DNA of 64,000 bases from Epiperipatus broadwayi (taxonomy: Eukaryota; Onychophora; Udeonychophora; Euonychophora; Peripatidae): assembly GCA_028023455.1 (NCBI GenBank), contig JAQFVV010012508.1, forward strand, positions 1,607,877 to 1,671,876. Direction: 5' to 3'. Below are positions 1 to 10,530 of this stretch, one piece after another (position 1 is the first letter of the stretch; each line of letters starts with the position of its first letter). The position numbers and the translations under genes are program-made. The notes under the pieces were generated by a model. It did no database searches and was not told where the DNA came from. It saw nothing but the letters and a program-made list of their open reading frames with translations.

Positions 1-555
1 ACATTAAGAAAGGAGATAATTTGGAATGGTCAAGAGATTTAGAAATTTTTAGATATAATACAAAAAGAAACAGATAGATCTTTAACATGTAATGAATTGG
101 AGCTTTTTTAATAATGGAAATTGAAAACAATAAAAGTGTTTGAAAGACTGTACAGATTATGGGAATGAAAATAATTAATAAAATTAGTTGTTAATTGAAT
201 TATGAAGAGAACAAAAACAAAATATATTACAAGGATATAATTAAGAGAGAATTAATTGGATAAGAAAAAAAATTAAGAGTTTACAATATATACAAATGAT
301 TTAGAACTATATATAAAATATAAAAGGATACAAGATAATACTAAGAGGAGTTTATTGTTATTTAGTGCAATGCCATGAATTTCAGATAACAAGAGAAAAA
401 AAAGTAAAATTGGAATAAAAAATTGATTATAGATGTGGTTAATGTAGAGATGGGTGAAAGTATTAAAAATTTATTTTTGGAATATAGAATATTAAAAGAT
501 GATCAGACTAAATTGTATGACAAATGAAAGATAAACGCAATGAGAGTTAGAATGA
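1..555. other. AT-rich stretch, no gene recognised
   Basis: Purine-rich, A+T-rich sequence with many stops in all frames. Its texture resembles strongly decayed retrotransposon coding sequence on the plus strand, but I could not match any specific motif. Nothing further can be supported. Confidence 0.5.
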
Positions 556-563
556 GGATAGAA

Positions 564-1042
564 CAGGGGTGGGAAAATAGCGGCCCAAAGGCCACATCGG
601 CCCACTAAAAGTTTTTATGCGGTCCACTAAGACAATCAGAAAAATCTACCTTGAACTGAGATTTCGTTCTCATGCGCGACCGAAGATTCGTCTCGTATTT
701 TCCACTAGGATGGCCACATCAATACACATGCACAGTGTAGATACGATGTGCAGTGCTTTTCCAGTTGATCTGGTTAATTTCAATTTTGTCTTTGCATTAC
801 CAAATATATACATTTCCAATTTTAGTGAAACCATGAACCCTCCGAAAAAATGTAAAATTGGTGATGAATGTCGTCTGTTTAATGAAGAATGTACAAACAA
901 ATATTTCTTTGATAATACAGGGAATTGTGTGTTTATTGTGTCATGAAAAAAAAGTGTGGCCCTCCGCTAACCTTCGCTTCCACAAAGTGCCCCCGATTGC
1001 CAACCTCTGCGGCTCCTGAGCCAAAACAATTGCCCACCTCTG
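564..1042 (+). mobile_element. Internally deleted hAT transposon with 8-bp target duplication
   Basis: Seen: terminal inverted repeats begin CAGGGGTGGGAAAA on the left and, read from the other strand, CAGAGGTGGGCAAT on the right. The element is flanked on both sides by the identical 8-bp duplication GGATAGAA (556-563 and 1043-1050). An 8-bp duplication and CAG-starting inverted repeats are hallmarks of the hAT superfamily. At only 479 bp it is too short to be autonomous. The middle carries the start of a transposase reading frame, and the sequence then jumps to a segment resembling the transposase 3' end. The perfect duplication suggests insertion was not very ancient. Confidence 0.9.
833..946 (+). 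pseudogene. hAT transposase N-terminal fragment
   Basis: An open frame (extending back to 617 without a stop) includes a methionine at 833 and a stretch reading CRLFNEECTNKYFF. This resembles the conserved N-terminus of ZBED/GTF2IRD2-type hAT transposases, where an ECR-FNEEWT-KYFF type motif precedes a CLIC zinc-binding motif. Here the frame stops soon after at CVFIVS. The DDE catalytic domain is absent and the rest of the element is only about 100 bp. It is therefore a non-functional remnant left by internal deletion. Family recognition rests on motif memory, not on a search. Confidence 0.6.
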
Positions 1043-1050
1043 GGATAGAA

Positions 1051-1567
1051 TATTGAAAATAATAAAACAGCTTTTACTAAAATAGGAGAAATACCTATTC
1101 AATGCTGGGGAAAGATGGAGAAAACATAAAGAAAGAAGATGGGTTTATTTTAGTATGCAATACTTTCAGAGAGGATTGTAGACCTTGGCAAACAACCCCA
1201 TTATACCAAATGACAACACTTATTTATAGTACAATACAAGTAGAAATAAAAACAGATCGAGATGAATATTTTCCTTAACCAAACATTTAAAAAGTTATTA
1301 ACTTTTATCAACTATAGTAAATTCTTCCTTTACAAGTCTCATTGTTTTTTAAAGATTTCAGTTTAATGGGCAAAAGTACTTCCATTATTGCTACCATTCA
1401 AATTAATTCCGTTTACAAATATTTTAAATTTTTTTCCTTACATAAATATATATTTTTAAAGATTCAGAAATAGTGAGCTTTTAGAGCTATTAAAACACAC
1501 AATATCTGATACTAAGAATACTTCTTTTAAAAAATATTGATGTGTATATCGTGAACGTTTGTGATTT
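1051..1567. other. AT-rich intergenic or intronic stretch
   Basis: No open frame, repeat or RNA motif could be recognised here apart from short A and T runs. Confidence 0.5.
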
Positions 1568-2093
1568 AGTTGTATTTATATATTGGACTATTTCCATCAT
1601 CTAATATATAAGTATTGAATGTCTTTAGAAAAATGTAACTTTATTTAAATATTGCAAATACATTCAACTGTCATTAATGGCACAGGGGTTAGTACATGTA
1701 TAACGTTTCGAGAGGTATTATTCTCCCTCTTCTTCAGGTGTTGCTGGCCTGACCAGTGACAGTACTAGCATGGGAATCGTACCGGGACGCCTAGATTCTT
1801 GAATATTGAATTTTAAGGTAACACTGGCTCACTTGGTTAGAGCATTACCTTAAAATTCAATATTCAAGAATCTATGGGTCCACGTTTGATTTCCATGCTA
1901 GTACTATCATTGGTCAAGCCAGCAACATCTGAAGAAGAGAATAATACATCTCGAAACGTTGTGCACATACTAACCTGTGTGCTATTTACTACCAGTTGAA
2001 TGTAAGTGGAAAATTTAAATAAAGTTAAATTTTTCTAAAGACATTCAATACTTAATATTAGATAATGGAAATAGTCCAATTTATAAACACAGT
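1568..2093. mobile_element. Foldback of two head-to-head tRNA-headed elements
   Basis: Arms 1568-1821 and 1845-2093 are imperfect inverted copies of about 250 bp with a 23-bp spacer. Each arm holds, in order from the centre outward, a tRNA-like box B, a CTGAAGAAG-stem-GAAACGTT motif, and a tail ending in TGGAAATAGTCCAAT. The centre at 1825-1843 (TGGCTCACTTGGTTAGAGC) matches a tRNA box A, and GTTTGATTTCC near 1884-1894 resembles box B. The same unit recurs as a foldback at 56.8-57.26 kb and, without the tRNA head, at 60.8-61.3 kb. The tRNA-like head suggests a SINE; the GAAACGTT motif is like those in Penelope-type terminal repeats. Confidence 0.75.
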
Positions 2094-2660
2094 GTATATA
2101 TATAAATAAATATCTTTAGCTATAAGCAGCAACAATTTTCAATGTGATATTTTATTAAGAGTTGATAATAACTAATGTAATGAGTTTCCAGCTAGACGTC
2201 ATTAAAGAGCTAAGAATATAGATGCTCTGATTGTAAGTATAAAAAATGGTATTACAATATAATGCAGCCTTTATTGCTGGTGAAAAGGGGCGCTGCCCCC
2301 AAAAGGGCTGAGACCATAGTTATCTTGAACTTTTACAAATATTTAATTCTAAAAAAATAATTATTATTATTGATAAAATTAAATACACTATATGTAATTA
2401 TTTAAAGATAAATTGTTTATATTAAATATCTTTTGGAATAATTTTAATAATAATACAAAATATTGCTAAAATAATCATTGTTTAATATCCAAGTCTGTAG
2501 TAAAACAATGCATAATGGTTATGGCTATATCCAACTTTACAATTAGAATCCATATCAAGTAAATTTGAAATTGGGCTTAGAATTTTTCTTTCAGCCAATG
2601 AGCTCATAACCAATCCAACTGGCCATCAAATAATGTCAGTAAATAGTCATTATGATATTT
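2094..2660. other. AT-rich stretch, nothing recognised
   Basis: Short A/T runs and one small GC hairpin (GGGGC/GCCCC around 2287-2298) are visible, without coding or repeat evidence. Confidence 0.4.
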
Positions 2661-2662
2661 AT

Positions 2663-3643
2663 ATAATCCCATAACCTGGAAGCCTGCTGGGTCTTTTTTT
2701 TTTTTAATTATCACTCTTCAGTCGCATCAAAATATTTATATTTTTTCTCAAAATTATTTTACCGAACATGTGTTACTAGTTAAGTTTAAAAAATATGAAG
2801 AAATTCCTGTTAAATGAAAAAAAAATTAATAAATCTCATATATTCCATTCACAAGCTTTAATTAACATTTTTTTTTTAATATATAGATTATAACATAGAA
2901 ATGTTAACACATTGTGAACATTGTCGTAATTTTTTATGTTTAGCATAAGATTTTCGGTAAGCATGTTTTATTTTTTTTGCAGCGTTTAGCCAAAATGATT
3001 AAAATTTGGAATCTTTCATTGACAAAAGAACATGCACTGGCGAACTTATGGACAACACAAGGATTCCTATTTAGCAAAATTTATGTGTCCATGATTACAT
3101 GAAGAAGATGCATTTGTAGCAATATTGCAGGCTATTAGAAACTTCTGTCCGCCAACACGAACTTATGGACAACACATGGATTCCTATTTAGTGAAATTTA
3201 TGTGTCCATGATTACATGAAGAAGATGCATTTGTAGCAATATTGCAGGCTATTAGAAACTTCTGTCCGCCAACACGAACTTATGGACAACACATGGATTC
3301 CTATTTAGTGAAATTTATGTGTCCATGATTACATGAAGAAGATGCATTTGTAGCAATATTGCAGGCTATTAGAAACTTCTGTCCGCCAACATGAATAACA
3401 CACATTTGTTACTTTGTTTCCCCACATTTTTTATTTTATTTATTGTACTTTAAATTATATTAAATTTATTTTAATTACAATCGATTCTCGTATTTTGTTG
3501 TAATTTCTTGTATTTTTAGATATTAAAAAAAAAAAAATAAAAGGAAATGTTAATTATGACAGCTTCTAATCAGCCATATTGGAGGCTCCTGAAATTGATA
3601 ATTAAAAAAAAAAACCTGGCAAGTTTCTGGGTTATGGGATTAT
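2663..3643. mobile_element. Terminal-inverted-repeat element with internal tandem repeat
   Basis: The left end ATAATCCCATAACCTGG and the right end (opposite strand) ATAATCCCATAACCCAG are inverted copies that extend about 50 bp through a T-run into TTTAATTATCA. There is no coding sequence between them, so this is a non-autonomous element of unassigned superfamily. I could not find a convincing target duplication. The interior holds the 3 x 117 bp tandem repeat. Confidence 0.55.
3041..3391. repeat. Tandem repeat, 3 copies of 117 bp
   Basis: Units start at 3041, 3158 and 3275, each beginning CGAACTTATGGACAACACA and ending CTTCTGTCCGCCAACA. Copies 2 and 3 are essentially identical; copy 1 differs at a few sites. 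The unit length is divisible by three, but stops occur in the frames examined, so it is not read as protein. Confidence 0.95.
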
Positions 3644-3911
3644 CCATAAGTACTGCTATTATTAGCTGGAGAGTTTATATTTACAATTCCCTAAAACGTG
3701 TATAGAAAAAGAAAATATTATAGATTCTTCCATTTAATTTACATCTGCCAATAGCTTTTCACAATTATAATGTTCAACATCAATAAATATAAAAATATTT
3801 TATAAATTATTATTGTTTTTCAAAGTATGAAAATAGAAGGATCTATACAAAATATCAGTTCCTACTGTGTTTATGTTTAAAATTTTTTCATAATTTTTAA
3901 TGTAGAAGTTA
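3644..3911. other. AT-rich spacer
   Basis: No feature recognised between the inverted-repeat element and the RTE 3' tail. Confidence 0.4.
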
Positions 3912-5900
3912 CATCATCATCATCATCATCATCATTATCAACCATTATCAATCCACTGCAGGATGAAGGTCTCTCCAAGTTTAATCCATCTTCTCCGATC
4001 ATTAGCTTCTCTTCTCCACATCACCCCTACACATTTTCTTATTTCATCCATCCATCTTACATGTGGTCTCCTTCTGGGTCTTTTACAATCTCTTGCTATC
4101 CAGTTTAAAATTTCAATTGTCCATCTATTATCATCTCTTCTAGCAATATGTCCAGCCCAACTCCACTTCAATCTTTTAATTTTTTCAATGAGGTCAGTAA
4201 CACCTGTTTGTTTTCTTACCCATACATTGCGTTTTCGATCTCTTCTTGTTACTCCCAACATACATCTCTCCATACTTCTTTGAGTGGTCTGAAGTCTCTG
4301 TATTGATCTTCTATTAAGTGTCCAAGTCTCATATCCATAAGTAAGAACTGGTAAAACACATTTGTTAAAAACCTTTCTTTTCAAACACATAGGCATATTT
4401 CCTTTTAATATCAAGTTATTTCTACCAAAAGCACTCCAACCAAGTTTAATTCTATGATTAATTTCCTCTATTATGTTTCCATCTGTATTAATAATCTGAC
4501 CAAGGTATTTGTAACTCTTAACTTCTTCTAATTCATCATAATCAATCTTTATTTTCATATTTTGAGCAAATCGATTAAACATTACTTTAGTCTTTTTAAC
4601 ATTTATCTTTAGTCCTACTTTCCTACTTTCATCTGATAACTCCTGCAACATTTCCTGCAGCTCGGAAGCATTATTTGCAAAAACAACTACATCATCTGCG
4701 AAATCTAAATGACTTAAATAATCTCCATTTACTTTCACTCCTTTAGTTTCCCATTTTAATCCACAAAATACTTCTTGCAGCACTGCTGTAAAAAGTTTTG
4801 GAGATATGGAGTTACCTTGTCTTACACCTTTCTCAATGTTGACTTTCCCAGTATCATTATGTAATCTAATTGTTGCTGTTGCATTTTTATAAATATTCTT
4901 TAAAATATGACAATATCCTGGATCTATACCTTGATGATCCAATGCTTTAATCACTGAAGAAATGTTTATAGAATCAAATGCCTTTTCATAATCTACAAAT
5001 CCAAAACATAATGACAACTCATATTCATTTGTCCTTTCTATAACTTCTCTCAATACTTGAATATGATCTACTGTACTAAAACCACTTTTAAATCCAGCTT
5101 GTTCTCTTGGTTGGTGAAAATCCAAGGTTCTCGGTAGACGAGTTGTAATTATCTTGGTAAACATTTTATATAAAACTGATAAAAGGCTGATAGGTCTGTA
5201 ATTTCTAATATCTTCTTTATCACCTTTTTTAAATATTAATATTATTACTGCATTCTTCCAATCATCCGGTACATCTTTATCATTTAGACATTTGGTATAT
5301 AACTTTGCTAATATTTTTTCTGTTTCTTCACCTGCTTCTTTTAATATATCAATTATAATTCCATCATTTCCTGGAGCCTTTCCTTTTTTCATACATTTAA
5401 TTGCATTTCTCACTTCTTCATTTAAAATTCTGGGCAATTCGGAAGATGTAATAGATATAGGAGGTACTTGTTCTTTATTACTATATAATTCTTGATAAAA
5501 ATCTTTTACCAATTTCATAATGTCATCCCTCTTTTTAGTAATAATTCCATCTTTTTTCCTTATTGCAGATATAAATTTCCTACCAATACCAAAATGTTGT
5601 TTTACATTCTTAAGACTTTTTATTTTCTTCTACAGCTTTTCTTGCTAGTTCACAGTTATACTTTCTTATATCATTTTCAACTCTTTTCCGCACCATTTTA
5701 CAAAATTCGAGATATTCAATTCTTTTTAATGCATCATTCTTGCATATCTTCATATTCCTTCTTTTCTTCATAAGTTCTCTAGTCTCAGTAGAAATTTTAT
5801 TAGTCAATTGCTGCTTTTTTCTACCAGCTATATGGTCAAATAAGTTCATGAAGTATATTATAAAAAATACTTTGAGATTGTTTATATAAATATAGGGGAT
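3912..5900 (-). mobile_element. RTE-type non-LTR retrotransposon, 5' truncated
   Basis: The element runs on the minus strand and ends in a short (ATG)n microsatellite (3912-3935), as RTE-type LINEs typically do. The reverse transcriptase is nearly intact, while the apurinic endonuclease domain that should precede it is missing, so the copy is 5' truncated near 5.85 kb. Six further decayed copies of the same family lie elsewhere in the window, which makes this the reference copy here. Confidence 0.9.
3938..5518 (-). CDS. RTE-family reverse transcriptase (partial ORF)
   Basis: A 526-residue open frame with the reverse transcriptase core in order: KAPGNDGI (about residues 47-54), [10 protein letters not shown]-like NYRPISLLS (106-114), QAGF (140-143), catalytic motif [11 protein letters not shown] (174-183), [10 protein letters not shown] (231-240), catalytic FADD (273-276), and thumb-region YLG (338-340) and YGYETW (394-399). 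The C-terminus [15 protein letters not shown]...QWIDNG is typical of RTE-like elements. All catalytic aspartates are present. The reported methionine is simply the first one downstream of a frameshift; homologous coding continues upstream in another frame (5530-5850). It copies element RNA into DNA at the target site. No host gene function is implied. Confidence 0.92.
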   Translation of the reverse strand: MKLVKDFYQELYSNKEQVPPISITSSELPRILNEEVRNAIKCMKKGKAPGNDGIIIDILKEAGEETEKILAKLYTKCLNDKDVPDDWKNAVIILIFKKGDKEDIRNYRPISLLSVLYKMFTKIITTRLPRTLDFHQPREQAGFKSGFSTVDHIQVLREVIERTNEYELSLCFGFVDYEKAFDSINISSVIKALDHQGIDPGYCHILKNIYKNATATIRLHNDTGKVNIEKGVRQGNSISPKLFTAVLQEVFCGLKWETKGVKVNGDYLSHLDFADDVVVFANNASELQEMLQELSDESRKVGLKINVKKTKVMFNRFAQNMKIKIDYDELEEVKSYKYLGQIINTDGNIIEEINHRIKLGWSAFGRNNLILKGNMPMCLKRKVFNKCVLPVLTYGYETWTLNRRSIQRLQTTQRSMERCMLGVTRRDRKRNVWVRKQTGVTDLIEKIKRLKWSWAGHIARRDDNRWTIEILNWIARDCKRPRRRPHVRWMDEIRKCVGVMWRREANDRRRWIKLGETFILQWIDNG

Positions 5901-5918
5901 TTGAACCCAGACTTTCAA
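5610..5918 (-). pseudogene. RTE ORF upstream part, frameshifted from the RT
   Basis: This frame reads a basic linker (TRELMKKRRNMKICKNDALK) that normally joins the endonuclease to the RT in RTE proteins. Around 5550-5620 the homologous reading ([21 protein letters not shown]) is in a different frame, so at least one indel separates it from the main RT frame. The endonuclease domain itself is absent. Confidence 0.65.
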
Positions 5919-6376
5919 CTATTCACACTATCTCATACCACTGATACACATCACCACACACATGCAGAAAAGATAAACAATCACCAATATACGTATTTCA
6001 TGCTGAACCAGCACTCATCAGTTGGTCCAGATTATCATCTCCCATATAATCAGTGCTCAGTTGATATTAAGATAGCAAATTCTTACACTTTAATGGACAG
6101 GCTTCAATCCACTCCAACCTCCAACTCTTCAGCCATCCATACCATTGAAACTGATGATAGAATTCCCAAATCCCATGCTGATGCCAATATTGTTGTCATG
6201 CCCATGTTAACCTCAAGTCACTCTGACCCCTCATGTATAGGACAGTATCCATTTAAATACATAGAAGAGGGATGGGCAGAATGCAGGCTTAATATGTAAG
6301 ATTTGAAATATCAGGCACTCTTATACCGGGAGGCCAATTGTAAATATAGAACATTTGAACCCAGGCTTTCAACTAT
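5891..6376 (-). mobile_element. Hammerhead family X element, copy X1
   Basis: A roughly 450-bp dispersed repeat bounded by a 32-bp direct repeat (5891-5922 and 6345-6376, each reading TTTGAACCCAG/AGGCTTTCAACTAT). On the minus strand this boundary contains GGGTTCAAATCCCC, a tRNA box-B-like sequence. The element carries a hammerhead ribozyme at 5983-6026. Related segments include the word TTAATGGACAGGCTTCAATCC, found in most family X copies. It encodes no protein, so it is non-autonomous. Confidence 0.75.
5983..6026 (-). ncRNA. Hammerhead ribozyme, family X (core intact)
   Basis: Read on the minus strand: stem I strand ACCAA, core CUGAUGA, stem II GUGCUG-GUU-CAGCAU, core GAAA, a two-pair stem III (AU/AU around ACGU), cleavage triplet AUA (H17 = A), and stem I strand UUGGU. 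Stem I pairs over 5 bp and stem II over 6 bp including a closing G-U. This is the layout of a type I hammerhead with a very short stem III, as known from PLEs and retrozymes. Predicted cleavage falls between 5988 and 5987. Confidence 0.8.
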
Positions 6377-6738
6377 ATATATTTTTTGATTATCAATATT
6401 AACACTTAATTCATAAATGATTTTTTTTTTTTTTTTTGAAAATTTATTTCCCCAGGAACTATATTTTTTCAGAATCATTACAGGATGTCAAAATAAACAT
6501 TACTATCAATAATATAAAAAAAAGTATTGATTAATTTTTTATATAGGAACTTGTTTTCTACTTTCAATATTAATAGTAATTGATTTACTATTAAAACATT
6601 TATACATATCTTTAGCATCTACCTAAGTTCTTATGGGGGGGGGGGGTATATTGTTAAGCATCTAAAATAAAATCAATACTCATCTACAAAATATATATTA
6701 CTATTAACTATAAAAAGTCAAATGAAATGTTAACTTAC
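6377..6738. other. AT-rich stretch with a G12 run
   Basis: Contains T-runs and a G12 homopolymer at 6635-6646. No coding or repeat family recognised. It would be intronic if the exon at 6739-6858 is real. Confidence 0.4.
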
Positions 6739-6858
6739 GGTAAAAGCACAGGATCTATTACTGATGGTAACATCATATATCCTACAGACAAAACAAAGAA
6801 GGGCACCAAGAAGACAATGACAAATAACATTTTACAAATGTACCAGCAAACAGATACT
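6739..6858 (-). CDS. Probable internal exon of a membrane-protein gene
   Basis: On the minus strand the segment is preceded by a pyrimidine-rich acceptor TTTCTATTTCAG and followed by a canonical donor GTAAGTTA. Between them are 120 nt with no stop in the frame that starts after one nucleotide. The reading contains MLFVIVFLVPFFVLSVGYMM, a clear transmembrane helix, followed by LPSVIDPVLL. The first base completes a codon left by two bases at the end of the exon at 50998-51083, so the two are phase-compatible. Base composition is less AT-rich than the surroundings. I do not recognise the protein. The topology (short basic cytoplasmic tail, then one helix) would suit a type II or signal-anchored enzyme such as an ABHD12-like lipase, but this is only a guess. 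Confidence 0.6.
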
Positions 6859-7430
6859 CTGAAATAGAAAATCAATTTATTCAATTCGATAGTTTTATTT
6901 TGATATGAAAAGTTAAAGGAAATCTTATATATAAACGTAACCTCCTTTACATTCTAGGAAGTTTGTGAAATATTATAATTCCTTGAATTTTTTTTGTTAA
7001 AAAATGTAACCTTTGATCTTTTTTTAATAAATCATCTGATTAATTCTAGATTTGGAGGGGGTGGGGGTACTTAAATAAAAATGTTTTTTTGATAATTTCA
7101 TGTGAAAATCATTTTGTTATGTATAGAAAATCCACAGAATCATTTCTGGCGGCAAAAAAAATTGGAAAAAAAATGTGACACTATCTAACACAAAATTAAA
7201 TAAGTATATGAATTGCATAAATTATTAGAATTAATCTATTACAATAAAAGGTTCATATATTATAAATTTATTAAAATAAACAGAATGACCCCCCCCCCCC
7301 GAGAATTTTATTTTGACAAACTGAATTTACCTTTCGTGATATACATGGCATATATATAGCTTGTATTTACAAATATGTAAAATTCAGAGCGTGCTAATAA
7401 GCTCTAAACAAGCTTTTTTAAATGATAAAT
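6859..7430. other. AT-rich stretch with a C12 run
   Basis: Contains a C12 homopolymer (7289-7300) and T-runs. No gene or repeat family recognised. Confidence 0.4.
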
Positions 7431-7601
7431 GCTACTACAAGAGAAGGCATTCAAATCATCTTTATCTAGGATTGTCCCCATCCTCTGGCCAGTTTCAAGC
7501 TATAACCTAGCTCCTCACTAAAGAGAGTCATAGCTTGAAACTGGCCAGAAAATGGGGAAAATCTAGATAAAGATTATATGAATGCCTCCTCTTGTAGTAG
7601 C
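7431..7601. repeat. Foldback repeat with CTTGAAACTGGCCAG arms
   Basis: Arms 7431-7504 and 7529-7601 are inverted copies (GCTACTACAAGAG ... GGCCAGTTTCAAGC) around a 25-bp spacer. The spacer reads CTAGCTCCTCACTAAAGAGAG, close to the CTCCTCACTGATGAAAG of hammerhead family Y, and the arm contains GAAAC in the expected place. It looks like a degenerate member of the ribozyme-bearing foldbacks, but a hammerhead core cannot be completed from it. Confidence 0.6.
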
Positions 7602-8029
7602 ACTTTCATGATATACAAAGTATCATAATTAGATATATCAATTATTCCTCTCATCTTACAATGAAATCCATATTGTTCAACTTTCCCTCCTTTAGGAATT
7701 ATCATAAACTTACTTTTATTATCCTATTTCTATTTTGCCTTGAATTCTTGTCTTTCTTTGTTAGTTTCTTAATGTTTCAATTGGAAAATGGCGATAAATA
7801 ATGAAGTTAGAGAAAGGTGACGAAAGTCTCATCAACAGGTAAATGTGACCTCAAAATATGTAAGAAAAACAATCATAAAATTTTCCTATAGTAAGTTGAA
7901 AAGCATAAATATTACAACAACAAAAACAGAGTTATGACGCTTGAAAATTTATTAGGTTTTATTGTACTCAACAAATTATTGAGAAAGAGCCAAAGATATA
8001 TATATACCAGTAGTTAGGGCTTGTAGTGT

Positions 8030-10530
8030 GCAGCTAGACATCTAATTGCCAATATTGTCATGCTGGAAAAAAAAATCTGAATAAGCATGGAGAAAATCAT
8101 CTAATCAATCTGGAATGTATAAGGAAACAAATTAGAGACATTGATATCTAGTTATTTTTATGTAGAAAATCTGAAATTCCAAGATCACCATTAAAATCTG
8201 GAATATATTGACTACAAATTCAGGAAAACAAAATGATTGCAATGGGAATGAATCACTTACATATTGACATGTTAGGAATTAATAAAATAAAGTGGATTGA
8301 ACAGGAAGATCTCAGATTGTTTTAACATTGACTATACATAGCGTCATATAAAAATAAATGCTTATAAGCTAAGGATGAAAAAGGGGATGCAGCTTTAATT
8401 ATTAGGAAGATTTCAAGAACTTTTACCTGATACAATTCTGTGAATGATCGACTGATTTCAATTTGATTTTGTGGATACTTATTCCACATTCCTATAATGC
8501 AAGTAAGTGAAAAAGAGATTTAAAAATTTTGTGATCAGTCTAAGCATAAATTAATAAATTGTTACGTCAAAGATGGAAATGGAAAAGATAGAAATAATTG
8601 GATCACCAAAGAGTTGCCAGTAAAAATAAAGTGGATGAACAATTAATAAGCTCTAAAGAATTCAACATTTTTAAAATTGTCAAAAATGCTGAATAAATAC
8701 ATGGACATTAACTGAATAGAGAACACAGAAATCAAATTAATTATATCTTTGGCACCAAATAACAAAAAGTTTCAGTTTAAAAGACAAGACTTTGGCCAGG
8801 AACATTGTGAAATAGATCATAAATTATGGAATAAACCTCAAATGAAACTGAAATAGAACTACGAACTGGTCCAACCTTAGAGAATATCCGTATTCCTTTT
8901 AAGAATAATATAAATAGATTTGGTTTTGATGAACTATTAATGGACCAAATGAACTGAGGGTGAAAATGAAAAAGAAATTAAAAAGGAATCTAAAAAAAAA
9001 TTGAAAAATAAAAAGACAACAGGAAAATCAAAATAAATATCAGAAAATATAATGCAAGTTTCAAAAACAAAACAACAAAAAAGAGCAAAGTTAAAAAGGA
9101 TCGATCTTATAAAAAAAAAAACGAATAGAAAATTCCAGTGTCCAAAAATGAGAAGGAATAATAAATCAGTATTTACAAAGACATAAAAATAAAAAAAGGT
9201 TTTAAAAAATAAGAGCTATTCTTCAGGTGATTCACAAGATCAAAATATTCTATCATGAACAAGTTTGCTAAAAAAAAATTGCTAATGACCAATGCATATA
9301 TGTAATAACAACAATCAAGGAAATTTAAAAAATACAGTTATAAATGTATCAGCCAAGGCACTTTTAAGCCCTACATCAAAGTAAATTTTCAAGAAACTAA
9401 AAAAAATTTCTAATAGCTACAGATTATAAGAAATCAATTTACATTCCTATACAAAAAGAAAATTTTGACATCCCATGCAACTTGAACCATCACAGCTTAT
9501 ATATGTTAGATACAAGACAAAACCAGAAAAATACCAGAAATTTTTTTTATGCATTTTATTGATTACAAAAATAACTTTGACTCAGTTGAAAGCTAAATGA
9601 ACGAATACTTTTATGAAAATGTTTGTACCAGAATACTACCTTACTCTTTAGAAAAAATTCAATATAGGAATAGAAACTACAATTTAAAAAGAAGATAGAA
9701 AAAAGGTTTGACATTATCAAAAGAATTAGGGCTGATATTACCCTGCGGTTAAGTGAATATTAAACTAGTAATGAAAAATTAGAAATTTCATCATACCACA
9801 GTTAGAACTGAAAAATGTACATGATGTCAAATCTCTCATTAATAATTTAACATACATTTTGAATAGGTAGAATGGCAATATCAGTTTTGGTTAAAACCTG
9901 TGGCAATGTCAAACATCTTTTTGACGAAAACATATTTTAATTATAACATATAGCTCAGTGATAAATTTTCTCATAATTTTTTTCTAAAAACAATCCATAA
10001 TTTAGAATTTAACAAATCAAAGGCATTATTGCAATCAAATTTATTGACCTAAAAAGATTACAGTTAAATATGAAGAAAACAAAAATTACGATGGCAGTCC
10101 CTAAATGGCATTGGAATTGATAATAAAAACAAATATTTTTTGGTCTCCTTGGATCATTACCAATGATAGAGAATACAGTATTCAAGAGATTTACCATAAA
10201 CTAACACTAGGAAAATGTAGGAATATATCTTAAGGAACAAAGATCTTAATTACCCAAGCTATAGTATTTCTTGTACTGTTCTAAGGATGAGAAAGTTGGA
10301 TAGTAAAAGAAAATTTGAATTGAACTATGATGCCAGTAAAGACTTTTGTGAATTCTGTAGTCAGCATAGAAAATTAATAAATACATCTTGAAAATGAATT
10401 CTCACTTTGTCCTATTTTATCATACTATGGGGTGACAATTTTTTAGAAAAGTATGCACTTCTTGGAAAAGCTAATGGTGAAAGAAAAATGAATAACCAGT
10501 ATAGCGATAGATGGACTCTATCATCATCAT
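8030..10530 (+). pseudogene. Decayed RTE retrotransposon including endonuclease remnant
   Basis: Although full of stops, the plus strand keeps the order of RTE landmarks. LGINKIKWIEQ near 8270 resembles the endonuclease motif LGISETKW. VNDRLISI near 8440 resembles the SERIITARF region. FIDYKNNFDSVES near 9560-9595 corresponds to RT motif A, and CGESWT-like coding appears near 10285. This is therefore an older copy of the same LINE family as at 3.9-5.9 kb, here retaining endonuclease sequence. It cannot encode protein. Limits are approximate. Confidence 0.55.

Noticed and set aside
3041-3391. Regular repeats as a CRISPR-like array
   Set aside because: The 117-bp units are contiguous with no distinct spacers, and the setting is an animal genome.
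3963-4283. Plus-strand open frames opposite the RTE RT (also 5292-5495, 5492-5773, 19484-19759)
   Set aside because: They are antisense shadows of the RTE coding sequence on the minus strand.
5901-6299. 132-codon plus-strand frame
   Set aside because: It runs antisense through hammerhead family X repeat sequence; other copies of the repeat do not keep it open.
7431-7601. Complete hammerhead in the 7.5-kb foldback
   Set aside because: CTAAAGA replaces CTGANGA and no NUH triplet with stem I can be placed.
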